Positions 11,262 through 20,704 of a stretch of DNA of 64,000 nucleotides are shown piece after piece (position 1 is the first letter of the stretch; the number at the start of each line of letters is the position of its first letter). The DNA lies in assembly GCA_037349105.1 (NCBI GenBank), contig JAYJMM010000027.1, positions 1,240,001-1,304,000 on the forward strand, in the 5' to 3' direction. The stretch is from Limnomonas spitsbergensis. Its lineage: Eukaryota > Chlorophyta > Chlorophyceae > Chlamydomonadales. The notes beneath the pieces were generated by a model that did not search any database, had not been told where the DNA came from, and was given only the letters and a program-made list of their open reading frames with translations. The position numbers were made by a program, and so were the translations under genes.

Positions 11262-11736
11262 CACGTAATCGGAGGTGCTGCTGCGCAGCACAAAAAACGG
11301 CAGAGCAGTCGGGTATGTAACTTTTCAGAGGGCAGGCGCAGCCAGGTGCGGATGGGGTCACCTGGACCCCATGCAAACCCACACGCCATGTTGCAGGATT
11401 TCAAAATATTTGTCACAACTCTATCGTTGGCTAATTGCGTGTTGTCAATGATGCGTATCGAATTGCGCATAGAGAAGCGAAGTCACAGCTGTCGGCCTGT
11501 CGCGTGACACCAGGGGACAGCGTGACGACACCTTACGTCATCCGCCGTGAGATCCCGCCTTGGTGGCTGAGTTTCTCATTTCTGCACCTCGGCCTTTGAG
11601 GTCTGGCAGGAACAACCTTAATAAATACAGCCGGTTGATTTGCGCTGTAGCGCATAAAGTTTCCGGGACGTTCCAGAAACATCGGGCTCCCGGACAGACT
11701 GACGGACTGACTGACTGGCCGACGGATACGGGGTGA
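11262..11736 (+). repeat. Dispersed repeat D, copy 1
   Basis: A stretch of about 470 bp that recurs at about 52489-52903 with many substitutions and small indels. Both copies start near the palindromic TGCTGCTGCGCAGCA and share landmarks such as GGTCACCTGGACCCCATG, TGCGTATCGAATTGCGCAT and TTTGCGCTGTAGCGCAT. There is no coding capacity. It could be a solo terminal repeat or a non-autonomous element; no target duplication was recognised. Confidence 0.7.
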
Positions 11737-12220
11737 CTCTGGGGGCTTCACCCACGCCACCTTCGGCCGCCCGGGGGGGCTCTGCCAAAACGAAAGGAAA
11801 AGAGAACGCCGCGGCGTGGATTTTGGGAAGTACAGGCTGACGAGACGCCCTAGCCCCGGTCTGTATACCCTTGGGAAGGGAAATGAGACTAGGGCCGGTC
11901 AGTAAGAACAGGGGGGGACACTAAACGACAATCGGTGGGACTGTTTTCAAGATAATGTCGAAGACGATGGATGGAATATGCAGATTGGACAGTGTGAACG
12001 GAAAGTTGTGGTAGCAGAGTAGGGATATGGAGGGGTGGAATGCCAAGAACAGGAAAAATGTGCATGATGTCTTTATAGAAAATACCAGCAGAGCATACAA
12101 TGATGACTAAATGAGCGAAGGGATGCAGGAAGAGGGGTCAGCCGGAGGTGGTGTTGTTGTCACGACGTATGACTGCACCGTGCGTTTGACTGCGCCAACT
12201 GCTTTTCGGTTGGAAGTTGT

Positions 12221-13433
12221 GTGAACCTGTACAAGTGTGTTTGCCGTCATAGGGGTGCTCTAGCGGCAAAGGTGTTAGCTGCGAAGGTGCACCCTGAGGC
12301 TGATGTAAAAGAGACCTCTTCTCGTCCTGTACCTTCAATTGAGATATTCAGGACTAACTGGCAGAAGTTGTATGATAGGGCTGGAACCGATCAGGCATGC
12401 ATGGACTCTGTCAGGATCAAGCATGAAGCAGTGGACTTGGCAGAGATCGAGTTGAAAAACCTAGCTCTTAACTGTAGCAAGGAGGAGTACGACGAGCTCA
12501 ATGACAAGAAGAATCTCTTGATAGACGAAAGGAATGTAGCTTTAAGAGCTGCAATGGCAGTGTCACCTAAAAAGGGCTGTCATTGATGCTGAAACTGCAG
12601 AGAAACTGACCATCCTACAGCCCAACCTTGTGTATGAGTATCTGAAAAGGGAGAGTGTGAGGTGTGCGAATACTGGAACTCCGTCAAAGATGACGGCTGC
12701 TACTCGGCTAGCATTACCAGTTTTTGACACTGCTAGTGATGGTGGTTCACATGCTAGCTCTGTCGATTCAGTAACAGCATCCACGCGCGCTCCCGAGGTC
12801 AATGCTTCAATGCAGTCTGCTGCGCCGTTTGCGGTGCACGAGCCCATGGCTCATAATGTACCAGTGCATGTGCTTGTTGCTGATACCCCAGTATTCGTGC
12901 CTGTCGCTGCTGCCGCCTTTGTCCCTCCTTCCCATGCTGCGCCTGTTCAGGGTGCATATGTGAGGAGAGAAGGTCACGGTGTGGAATCTGGATCATCATG
13001 TCCGCCGCCGCCGCCGCCGCCGCAAGTCCCTTCCAGGTCATCTGGACACGTGCACACCTCACCTGTCTACCCACGGTCTGGACGCTACGAAGATTCTGTG
13101 CATCGTATGCAAGGTTTGGCGTCCGTATCGGAAGGTAATGGGTCTGGGGGAAGCACCGGTGATGATGTCACCGCTGGAGAACCTCAAGCACAATGTAACC
13201 GCTTCATGGGACCTGCTGCATCACAGTCCTTTCATACGGCTGTGGGTACTGAGCATTCCAATTGGAATTCTCCATCTATTCAAGGTATGGATGGTTCTGG
13301 TCAGGATAACTTCAGGAGTAGGGCAGCTCGAGAGAGAGCGGCTCTCGCCCAGAGACTGCTGCTGGAATATGATCGCCGCCGGCGATCATATTCCAGCAGC
13401 AAGGTGAGGAGGAAGCTAGAAACGCTTCAATGA
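12221..13433 (+). pseudogene. Gag-like protein of element C, one frameshift
   Basis: Two frames join through a single-base shift at about 12560: 12221 to about 12560, then a frame upstream of and including 12630-13433. The first part is rich in charged residues and likely helical or coiled-coil (LYDRAGTDQACMDS, EEYDELNDKKNLLIDERN); the continuation reads LKRAVIDAETAEKLTIL. The rest is Ala/Pro/Ser-rich with a run of prolines near 13000 and a basic C-terminus (YDRRRRSYSSSKVRRK). No zinc knuckle is present, unlike elements A and B. Position before pol argues for a Gag role; I see no recognisable family. The shift lies in CTAAAAAGGG, so programmed slippage is possible but unproven. Confidence 0.55.
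13357..13401 (+). promoter_or_regulatory. Perfect hairpin just upstream of the gag stop/pol start
   Basis: Two perfectly complementary 21-nt arms (13357-13377 and 13381-13401) flank a 3-nt loop GCC. The structure ends 28 nt before the pol ATG. In RNA it would form a very stable stem at the gag-pol junction. It lies inside the gag frame, encoding LLLEYDRRRRSYSSS, so it is not merely non-coding. Its position suggests a role in ribosome pausing or reinitiation at the ATGA overlap; that role is inference. Confidence 0.6.
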
Positions 13434-16400
13434 TCACCGAGCCTCTGCGGGCAGCTACCAGAGGTACGGCCGCTGTACCGTCCCCGGAACGTAGTCATCA
13501 CGAGCCGTTCCTAGAAGATCAGAGTAGGTTCAAGCCTGCTCAACAGGTACCTAGGGAGCCCACATGGAATGGGTTTCAATCTGTGTATTCAGAAGGAATG
13601 CATCACACGTTTCCACAAGTGGTGAGGGATTCCAGCCAAAGCCAGAGACAGCACCAGTATTCTGGTCAAGGTCACGGTCGAGATCAGAGTCAAGGTCAGT
13701 CGCATGGGCAAGGCATTAATCAGAACTTGCGGTATGGACAGCAAGACCGAGGTGAGTTCCACGGTGGTGGGACGGGAACTGGCTATAGCCAGGGACCAGG
13801 AGGAGGCAACCAACCGCCTGGTGGTGGACCACCCTCAGGTGGGGGCCAGCCTCCAGGTCACCGATGGGTGTCAAGACATGGTGTCGTGCACGGATCAGCA
13901 GCGCCTCCTAGAAGTCACGCCACTGCAGGAGGAGATCCTGGTGGGAGTCCTGATCCGGATAGTGCTACACTAGGTCCAGTAAATTGGCTTACAGATGTCA
14001 AATTGGATGGGAAGACAGGCCAAGGGGCTTTTGTGTCTGGACAAGAGGCAGCAGCGAAGCTGTCGTCTGGATGGTTGCGCCCGCCAGCAGTCACCCCCAT
14101 GGGGGGTGCCAGCAGGAGGGGTGCCTGCAGCCAGCAGGAGAGCTGGCACAGCGGTAACACCACGGGCAGGGAAGAGCCGCCAGCGGAGGACGACCCGCAG
14201 GCGGCTGAGATGATCGACATGTTCCAGCCGGGGGGAGTAGTGGAGCCGCCCGCGGAGTACGTCAAGACCAAGGAGGGGTGGCTGCTGGGCCAGCACCCCG
14301 ACTTCACTGCGGAGCAGCAGGAGAGCCTGGAGCAGAGCCTCCGGGATCGCCAAGGAGCATTCGCTTACTCCATGGAGGATCTACCAGGCTACTGCGGCTC
14401 GCAGGGTGAGTTTACGCTGGCTTTAGAAGACGAGGTCAGTTCGTGCTTTCAGAAGTCCAGGGATATGCCACCGCCTAAGGCGGCGATTTTTAAAGAAAAT
14501 AGTCAGCCGATGATTGAGGCAGGCATCATAGTCAAGGTGCCCCAGGGGGGGCCTATCAAGTTTGCGGCCAACTCAGTAGTAGCAGCCAAGAAGAGTGCTG
14601 AGACTGGGGAGTGGACAGACCATCGGATAGCGCACGATATGCGCAGGTTAAACCAGCGTACAGCTAAGCAGGAATTTGCAATCCCCAGGATGGAGACTAT
14701 TTTTCAGAACCTGGGCACTGCCAAGATATTCAGCAAAGTTGATCTCCGGTCGGGGTTCATGCAGATCCCTATAAAGGTCGAGGACCAGCCTAAGACAGCT
14801 TTCTGGATGGGACCTGAGCTTTGGATGTACACAAAGCTCAACTTCGGTCTGCGCAATGGGCCTCCCTTCTTTCAGCGTATGATGGAAGAGGAGATAGCCA
14901 GGGCAGGCCTGAGTGCGTTCTGCGTGGCATTCATTGACGATCTGCTAGTGTACAGTGACACACCGGCAGAACACATCAGGCATGTGGAGCTGATGTTGGA
15001 CATGCTCCACAGTGTAGGATTAAGGGCGCACCCCGACAAGTCCCTGTTTGGGTGTGCAACAGTCGAGTACCTGGGTCACAATGTGTCGGCCCAGGGGCTC
15101 ACGCCGCACGCAGCCAAGATAGCAGCAGTTATGGCGCTGCCAGAGCCCACATCGGTGAAAAACATTCAGGAGGTCATGGGATTCTTGAATTTCTACCGGT
15201 GCTACGTCCCGGATTTCTCGAAAAAGGCGGCATGCATCAACGCATTGCTGGTCAAGGGGGTCCCGTTCGTGTGGGGGCCAGAGCAGTCGCAGGCGTTCCA
15301 GTTGATCAAAACAGAGATGTGCGAGGGCGGAAGAGTCCTGCGCAGGCCAGATTACAGTGGGACAGGGCCAGACGGCAAGGGGCCGCCAAGGCCGTTCTTG
15401 TTGTACACAGATTTCTCTAAGCAAGGCATAGGTGCCGTGCTAGGACAGTGTGACGACAGCGGGCGGGAGTATATGGTGGCATGCACGTCCAGATCCCTGA
15501 ACAAGAGCGAGAGGAACTATTCCTCGTTCCAGGGGGAGATGCTGGCCGCAGTGTATGCAGCACGCACATACCGCCACATGCTGTTTGGGTGCAAGGTGCA
15601 TCTCATCACTGACCATGAGCCGCTCACTTACCTCATGGACAATCAGACGTTGGTGGGCCAGCATGCTAGGTGGGCTCTCATGCTTCAAGAGCTGGACATT
15701 ACCATTGTCCACCGCTCAGGGGCATGCCACCAGAATGCGGACATCCCGTCCAGATCGCCACTCCCATCCTCAGCTGACCGCACAAGGGCCAGGCTCGATG
15801 CAGCCGCTCCCGAGCCAGCAGTCCAGGAGGAGGCAGGTGGGAAACAAGTAGCTTTGCTCACGGGGTTGGGCAGAGTGAACCAGTGGCATGCAGACCAGAT
15901 AGTGCGCATGGCGCAGGAGGGCAGAAGGAGAGTACAGATGTTGCGAGCTGCAGAGGCAGCTTGCGTGACAGCGCAGGTGGGGCAGGAGATATCCTCTGCC
16001 GCCACTGACGATGATGAGCAGGCGCAGCCTGTCAGTACGGCAGAACAGGCATTCAGCAACAAGGAGCGGGCCAGGACAATGATCAGTGATGTTCTTGCTG
16101 ACCTGCCTCGGGTGACGCCCCCTCATTTACATGCAGGCCTGGACACAGCTTGCCTGTCGAGTGGGGCTGTGCGGGCCATGGAGAACGAGGGAGTCGTCCT
16201 TTTCGAGCCCTTTGGTGGTATGTGCTCAGGGCTGGAAATGGTGCTCAGGACGGGCATCCCAGTGGTGCAGTACTTGTATGCTGATATCAGTGAGGAAGTC
16301 AGAGAGATCGCAGGGGGTCGCCTGGTGCAGTTGCACAGGAGATACCCTCAGTTGTTTCCGGTCAAAGCGTTTGATAAGGCGTTCAGAGCGTTGCCCCAAG

Positions 16401-19291
16401 ATGTATATGCCATTACGGCGAAGCACCTCCAAGAGGCGGGCGCCCAGGATGGGCACCAGTGGTTCATGGTAGCAGGCTGGGAGTGCCATGACCTCTCGTC
16501 AGCAGGCAAGGGGCGGGGGCTCGAGGGAGAGAGAAGCAAGTCTTTCTTCCCATTAGTCAAGCTGTTGGGTACACTGCAGTTCCTGCAGGGGCCTAAGCCG
16601 CCAGCGTACCTGATTGAGAATGTGGCAATGCAATTGAATCAGAAGAGTGTGAAGGCCAGTGTTGAGGCTTTTCAGGAGGTGTGCAGGATTCTGGGAACAC
16701 CGGCATTGTTTGACGCAGCGCAGGTGGGGTCTTACGCCCATCGCACCCGCAACTATTGGGGGAATATCGCCCCTGCATCAGATATTGAGTTTGTGATTCG
16801 TGCGTCGACCAGACCCCACGGGGGGATAGTAGACGACATTCTGGACAAGGGCAGCAAGGCCCAGGTAGTCTCATGCCCGGACAATGGGGGGTACCGCATC
16901 AACGTAACAGGACAGCCCAGGAAGGTGCTGCCATGTCTGATGGCCACGCCCTCATCAGATTCTTTTCGGAACGGGCAAAATGGGATGGTGTACAGACCCA
17001 TGGGGGACTTGCAGGAGCCCAATGCAAACGAGCGTGAGCGAGCCATGGGGTACGCTATGGGGTCCACATTGCCGCGCCCAGACTTCCCAGAGGCAGCCAG
17101 GAGGGCAGCCTTGGGCAGGTGCATGGATTCGTGGGCACTGGGTGCATGGCTCAATGTGGCACTTGAGTGTGCTACAATCATACCAGAGGAATTGAAACGC
17201 AGGGCAAGGCTGCCAGGCCCGGACAGGGACCCAGTGCTGGGTGCAACTTTAATGTCCAGCCACTATGCCCTTGCTACTGCAGGAAACGCATGCTCCGGCA
17301 GCGGAGAAGTGGCCGCGTCATACAGGCAGTGCCTGGGAGAATCAGCTGCGGCAGACTGGGCCGACGCGGCACAGGAACCAGGTGGGAACACGCCTGAGGA
17401 ACACGTTGATGTTGAAATAGTGGTGACCAGGGACACAGAGGGTGAAAAGGACCCGCCAGGATGCCCTGCAGGACCATCGGTCAGGGTTGATGTGTGGACA
17501 GATGAACCTGTATTGAGGTTTCTCCGTGAGAAGACATACGTTCAGGGAACAGAGCTAGGAGAACAGACCAGAATACAGCGCAGAGCGGCGCCATTCCAGT
17601 GGGAATCAGAGAGGGGAGGAGTACTGATGAGACTCATGCCTGACGGTAGACGTTGTGTGGTGCCCAGGCCAGAGGACAGGCTTGCAGTGATCCAGACAGC
17701 CCATGCCGGTACGGGCCATTTTGGCAGCCACCGCACGGCCTTCATGGTCATGCAGCAGCATTGGTGGCGGGGGCTCAGAGCAGCAGTCAAGAAGGCAGTG
17801 CAGGAATGTGGTGTGTGTGACAGGGCCAGGGCGTCCACATTCAATCACATACAGCCCAACCTGCACCCACTACCCATTGAGGGGTTGTTTTTCCGGTGGG
17901 GAGTGGACCTGTGTGGTCCATTCACAACCACTTCCAGAGGCAATCGGTTTGTGATGGTGTGTGTGGAGCATTACTCCAAATGGGTGGAGTTGATCCCCAT
18001 TCCAAGCAAGGCGTCTGATGTGACCGCCTTAGCGTTCTTTCAAAATGTTGTCGCACGATTCGGGGGATGCGCAGAAGTGGTGACAGACCAGGGAACAGAG
18101 TTCCAGGGTGAATTTCAGGACATGTTGTTGGACTGCTTCATTGACCACCGCACCACTTCTGCCAACCACCCCCAGGCAGACGGGCTATCAGAGAGGGCTG
18201 TCCAGACCCTCAAGGCAGGCCTGCGCAAGTGCTGCGAGGAGGGCAGCAGCGACGAGTCCTGGGACAAGATGGTGCCCTGGGTAGCCCTAGGCTTCCGGTG
18301 CTCGCCGCAGGCCACGCGCATGGCGCCGTACGAGGTGCTGTTCGGGCAGAGACCCACCTTCCCCTCCAGAGTGGGGGCGGACCTCTGGAGCACAGCCAAG
18401 GTGGCAACAGCAGAGGAGGCAGCAGACCTGCTCTTGGCCAGAGTGGCCAGGATCAAAGAGGCACTGCCAGTCGCGGGTGAGCATCTAAAAATTGCGCAGC
18501 ACCGCGACAAGCTGCGATATGCACGCATTCGTGGGGGAGGGTATGTCCCCCAGGTCAGGCGTTTTGCAGAGGGAGATTACGTGTATGTGAAGTATTCATC
18601 AGAGCGACGCAGCCTCGATCCCAAGGCCAGGCCTGAGATCCTCAGGGTAAAAATACTGGGGGCGACGGGAACCTTGGTGTTGGAGGGGGCATATGGCATC
18701 ACAGTTACAGAGAATGCTGTCAATTGTTCTCCATGCCACTTGCCCAACCTCAGGGGAGTGGTTGATTTCGGTGAAACCAGACCCAATAACAGCCTGTCAT
18801 GCGAGGTGTGCCAGCTGCCTGATCGCGGAGAGGTGATGCTTTTGTGTGATGCCTGCAATACAGGTTGGCACATGGATTGCTTGGTACCAGTACTCGAGGA
18901 GGTGCCTGAGGGCGAGTGGTTGTGCCCAACTTGCGCGCCTGATGACAAGGGAGTTGAGCCCACGGCAAGGGCAGGACCCGCTGCAGAAGATCGCAGTCTG
19001 CAGGTCCAGGGGCGGCCGAGCCCAGCAGCCAGAGCGGCTGCCAGGACAGCCCAGGAGGCCAACGTCATGGACAGGCCTGAGGTGGAAGTCATGGCCACCA
19101 ACCCAGCAACAAGGCAAATGGAGCGGGGCATCGCAAGACCAATGGCGAACGGATTGTACGACATCTCGTACACCACTGGCCGGGGAGAGGCCAATGTCAC
19201 CCCGAGAGCAGTTACAAGAAGGGCTAAGGTGGCCAAAGAAGCAGCAAGGGAGGAAGAGGAGTCAGCTCTTGAGGAGCTTACCGAGACCTGA
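13430..19291 (+). CDS. Pol polyprotein of element C: RT, RNase H, C5 methyltransferase, integrase, PHD finger
   Basis: 1953 aa, intact. The ATG at 13430 overlaps the gag stop as ATGA. Residues 1-190 are Gln/Gly/Pro-rich linker; no protease motif is visible. RT follows, with FIDDLLVYS (first Asp about residue 503), then RNase H ([10 protein letters not shown], Asp about 661; LITDHEPL). Residues about 900-1250 match C5 DNA methyltransferases of the DNMT3/DRM type: motif [13 protein letters not shown] (about 925), Cys 1019 in GWECHDLSS, ENV at 1063, HRTRNYWGN, and a C-terminal ERERAMGY...LGRCMD segment. The integrase has a zinc-binding HHCC module, then D1493, D1553 and E1588, then an SH3-like tail ([10 protein letters not shown]). 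A PHD finger (Cys4-His-Cys3, [11 protein letters not shown]...LCPTC) spans about 1791-1835, followed by a basic tail. Motif IV has W-E-C where P-C is usual. Confidence 0.9.
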   Translation: MITEPLRAATRGTAAVPSPERSHHEPFLEDQSRFKPAQQVPREPTWNGFQSVYSEGMHHTFPQVVRDSSQSQRQHQYSGQGHGRDQSQGQSHGQGINQNLRYGQQDRGEFHGGGTGTGYSQGPGGGNQPPGGGPPSGGGQPPGHRWVSRHGVVHGSAAPPRSHATAGGDPGGSPDPDSATLGPVNWLTDVKLDGKTGQGAFVSGQEAAAKLSSGWLRPPAVTPMGGASRRGACSQQESWHSGNTTGREEPPAEDDPQAAEMIDMFQPGGVVEPPAEYVKTKEGWLLGQHPDFTAEQQESLEQSLRDRQGAFAYSMEDLPGYCGSQGEFTLALEDEVSSCFQKSRDMPPPKAAIFKENSQPMIEAGIIVKVPQGGPIKFAANSVVAAKKSAETGEWTDHRIAHDMRRLNQRTAKQEFAIPRMETIFQNLGTAKIFSKVDLRSGFMQIPIKVEDQPKTAFWMGPELWMYTKLNFGLRNGPPFFQRMMEEEIARAGLSAFCVAFIDDLLVYSDTPAEHIRHVELMLDMLHSVGLRAHPDKSLFGCATVEYLGHNVSAQGLTPHAAKIAAVMALPEPTSVKNIQEVMGFLNFYRCYVPDFSKKAACINALLVKGVPFVWGPEQSQAFQLIKTEMCEGGRVLRRPDYSGTGPDGKGPPRPFLLYTDFSKQGIGAVLGQCDDSGREYMVACTSRSLNKSERNYSSFQGEMLAAVYAARTYRHMLFGCKVHLITDHEPLTYLMDNQTLVGQHARWALMLQELDITIVHRSGACHQNADIPSRSPLPSSADRTRARLDAAAPEPAVQEEAGGKQVALLTGLGRVNQWHADQIVRMAQEGRRRVQMLRAAEAACVTAQVGQEISSAATDDDEQAQPVSTAEQAFSNKERARTMISDVLADLPRVTPPHLHAGLDTACLSSGAVRAMENEGVVLFEPFGGMCSGLEMVLRTGIPVVQYLYADISEEVREIAGGRLVQLHRRYPQLFPVKAFDKAFRALPQDVYAITAKHLQEAGAQDGHQWFMVAGWECHDLSSAGKGRGLEGERSKSFFPLVKLLGTLQFLQGPKPPAYLIENVAMQLNQKSVKASVEAFQEVCRILGTPALFDAAQVGSYAHRTRNYWGNIAPASDIEFVIRASTRPHGGIVDDILDKGSKAQVVSCPDNGGYRINVTGQPRKVLPCLMATPSSDSFRNGQNGMVYRPMGDLQEPNANERERAMGYAMGSTLPRPDFPEAARRAALGRCMDSWALGAWLNVALECATIIPEELKRRARLPGPDRDPVLGATLMSSHYALATAGNACSGSGEVAASYRQCLGESAAADWADAAQEPGGNTPEEHVDVEIVVTRDTEGEKDPPGCPAGPSVRVDVWTDEPVLRFLREKTYVQGTELGEQTRIQRRAAPFQWESERGGVLMRLMPDGRRCVVPRPEDRLAVIQTAHAGTGHFGSHRTAFMVMQQHWWRGLRAAVKKAVQECGVCDRARASTFNHIQPNLHPLPIEGLFFRWGVDLCGPFTTTSRGNRFVMVCVEHYSKWVELIPIPSKASDVTALAFFQNVVARFGGCAEVVTDQGTEFQGEFQDMLLDCFIDHRTTSANHPQADGLSERAVQTLKAGLRKCCEEGSSDESWDKMVPWVALGFRCSPQATRMAPYEVLFGQRPTFPSRVGADLWSTAKVATAEEAADLLLARVARIKEALPVAGEHLKIAQHRDKLRYARIRGGGYVPQVRRFAEGDYVYVKYSSERRSLDPKARPEILRVKILGATGTLVLEGAYGITVTENAVNCSPCHLPNLRGVVDFGETRPNNSLSCEVCQLPDRGEVMLLCDACNTGWHMDCLVPVLEEVPEGEWLCPTCAPDDKGVEPTARAGPAAEDRSLQVQGRPSPAARAAARTAQEANVMDRPEVEVMATNPATRQMERGIARPMANGLYDISYTTGRGEANVTPRAVTRRAKVAKEAAREEEESALEELTET

Positions 19292-19960
19292 GGCCGAGCC
19301 CAGAGCGGCAAGGCCGCTGAGCACGTGACGTCACCCACGCCGTAACTGGCAAGGAGCGGGCAGGCGCCTACAGAGCAGGAATGCAGACGCAGCGCGGCTT
19401 GTCCTAGTACCCGGCAGGCAGTGGGCCGGCAGCCAGCGGACCGAAGACGGAAGATGCAGGAGTGGAGTTAAAGCTATCGCGGCAGCATAGTGAAAATTTT
19501 GTTTCTCCCAACACCATAGCAGCAAGGCTACGGTAGTACATATGTTATGACGATGATGAGCGAGGAGAATTAGTCAACTCGGGCAATGATAGCACAGTAG
19601 GAGGCGGATCACGCTGCTACGGCGCACAATTCCTGTGGCCATTGAAGACCAGGCGGCTATGGCGCAGTGGGGCGAGAGCAGCGGTTGTTCTTAGCTTGAC
19701 CTGATAACTTTGAAATTTCTCTGTTTGCTAGCCAGTAGTGGGCTAAACAGCTTGAATTTGTAGGATTCTGCGCATTGCGCTTCAGCTGAGACTCGGTGAA
19801 TTTTTTTTAGTTCTGTTTGAAGAAGGCCTGAACCAGGCAGATTTGCTGAGACGATTTGAGCTTCTACGTACATATTTTTCCAGAAGTTTCTTTCAGTACC
19901 ACCCCTTTTACGGCTCCCCGCGCATGCCTGGAAGGCTTAACGCTGGGGAGCGGGGGGGCG
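19292..19960 (+). other. 3' untranslated region of element C with polypurine tract
   Basis: Matches the region after the pol stop in element B (45068-45774), with scattered substitutions and indels. It ends in a purine tract GGGGAGCGGGGGGGCG at 19945-19960 directly before the terminal-repeat-like segment, the usual position of a plus-strand primer in LTR retrotransposons. No gene is seen in it. Confidence 0.6.
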
Positions 19961-20156
19961 AGTAAAGTAGTAGGGGCGGTACCCACGAGACGGAGACTCC
20001 CAGGCAGAGACAGCCAGTTAGAGACTTCCAGTTACAGTCATCTTGTTAACAAGCTCTTGTATGTAGTACAAGGAGCATGAGTGTACGGTGATGTACCGCA
20101 TTTGTGAGTAGAGGACATCTCTCTAAGGTGTCCTGACCGGAGTTTACGGTATTTAC
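19961..20156 (+). repeat. B-type terminal segment of element C (incomplete)
   Basis: Similar to B1 and B2 of element B (45775-46004 and 46637-46866), starting AGTAAAGTAG and reading through GGTACCCACGAGACGG and AAGGTGTCCTGACCGG. Similarity ends at GGTATTTAC; the last part of the B segment, including its GCGACA end, is missing. This suggests 3' truncation or a diverged end. Confidence 0.7.
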
Positions 20157-20704
20157 TTGAAATAGGAGTCCCGTATTTTTTTTGTTACGGGGTTGACGGT
20201 GAGGAAGGCGTAGCATTTTGTTACGGGGGGCGTGCCGTATCATATTTGTTACGGGGTTGTTGGTGGCGTAGTCCGTAACATTTACCGTAGATTTGCGCTG
20301 TCTTCCCCTATAATTGACGTTGTTTGAGTAACCTCTATACGGGGAGGCTGGTTGAGGGATCCATGTACACCCATGGCGAACCGTATCTGTATGGCGAATC
20401 CGTATTTGTATTTGAGTGACAGACTTATCTGCCCTATTCGTTCCATTCAGCCAATCGGGTACTAATTAATCCATTGTGTGCGCAGTCAAGCACAATCAGA
20501 TACTCATGGTGAAGCACCAGGATGATCAGGCTGGGAAATTAGCGACTGATGGCTTCCAAGAACGCGATGCGTCAGGAAGCATGCAAAGAACTGAGCTGGC
20601 CCTTTATAGCAGCTACTTCTTGGCAGCTTGTAAGAACCTGAAAGCATGAGTTGGCTTCATGATGAAAATATTAAACATACGTGACGCCCGATTTTGAACC
20701 GCAG
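20157..20704. other. Non-coding stretch between element C and the ferroportin-like exons
   Basis: No gene is recognised. TTTGTTACGGGG or a close form occurs three times within about 20170-20255. A 38-bp stretch at 20374-20411, beginning TGGCGAACCGTATC, recurs exactly at 47421-47458 beside the satellite array, which points to a shared mobile-element remnant. Confidence 0.5.

Larger units (their letters stand above)
12221..20156 (+). mobile_element. Gypsy-like retrotransposon C with methyltransferase and PHD finger
   Basis: Contains a gag-like frame (12221-13433), a pol frame (13430-19291) and a 3' tail. From about 14010 onward it is a close relative of element B (from about 39785), through pol and the 3' untranslated region up to 20156. 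The 5' part is unrelated to that of A and B. No A-type terminal segment is seen at either end, and homology with B's B1 segment stops at 20156, about 48 bp before the B1 end. The left boundary is not resolved; it lies somewhere in 11740-12221. Confidence 0.85.

Noticed and set aside
13589..19338. Many antisense open frames of 60-250 codons opposite the Pol of elements C and B
   Set aside because: They recur at the same places in both elements, lack motifs and follow from the GC-rich codon use of the sense frame.
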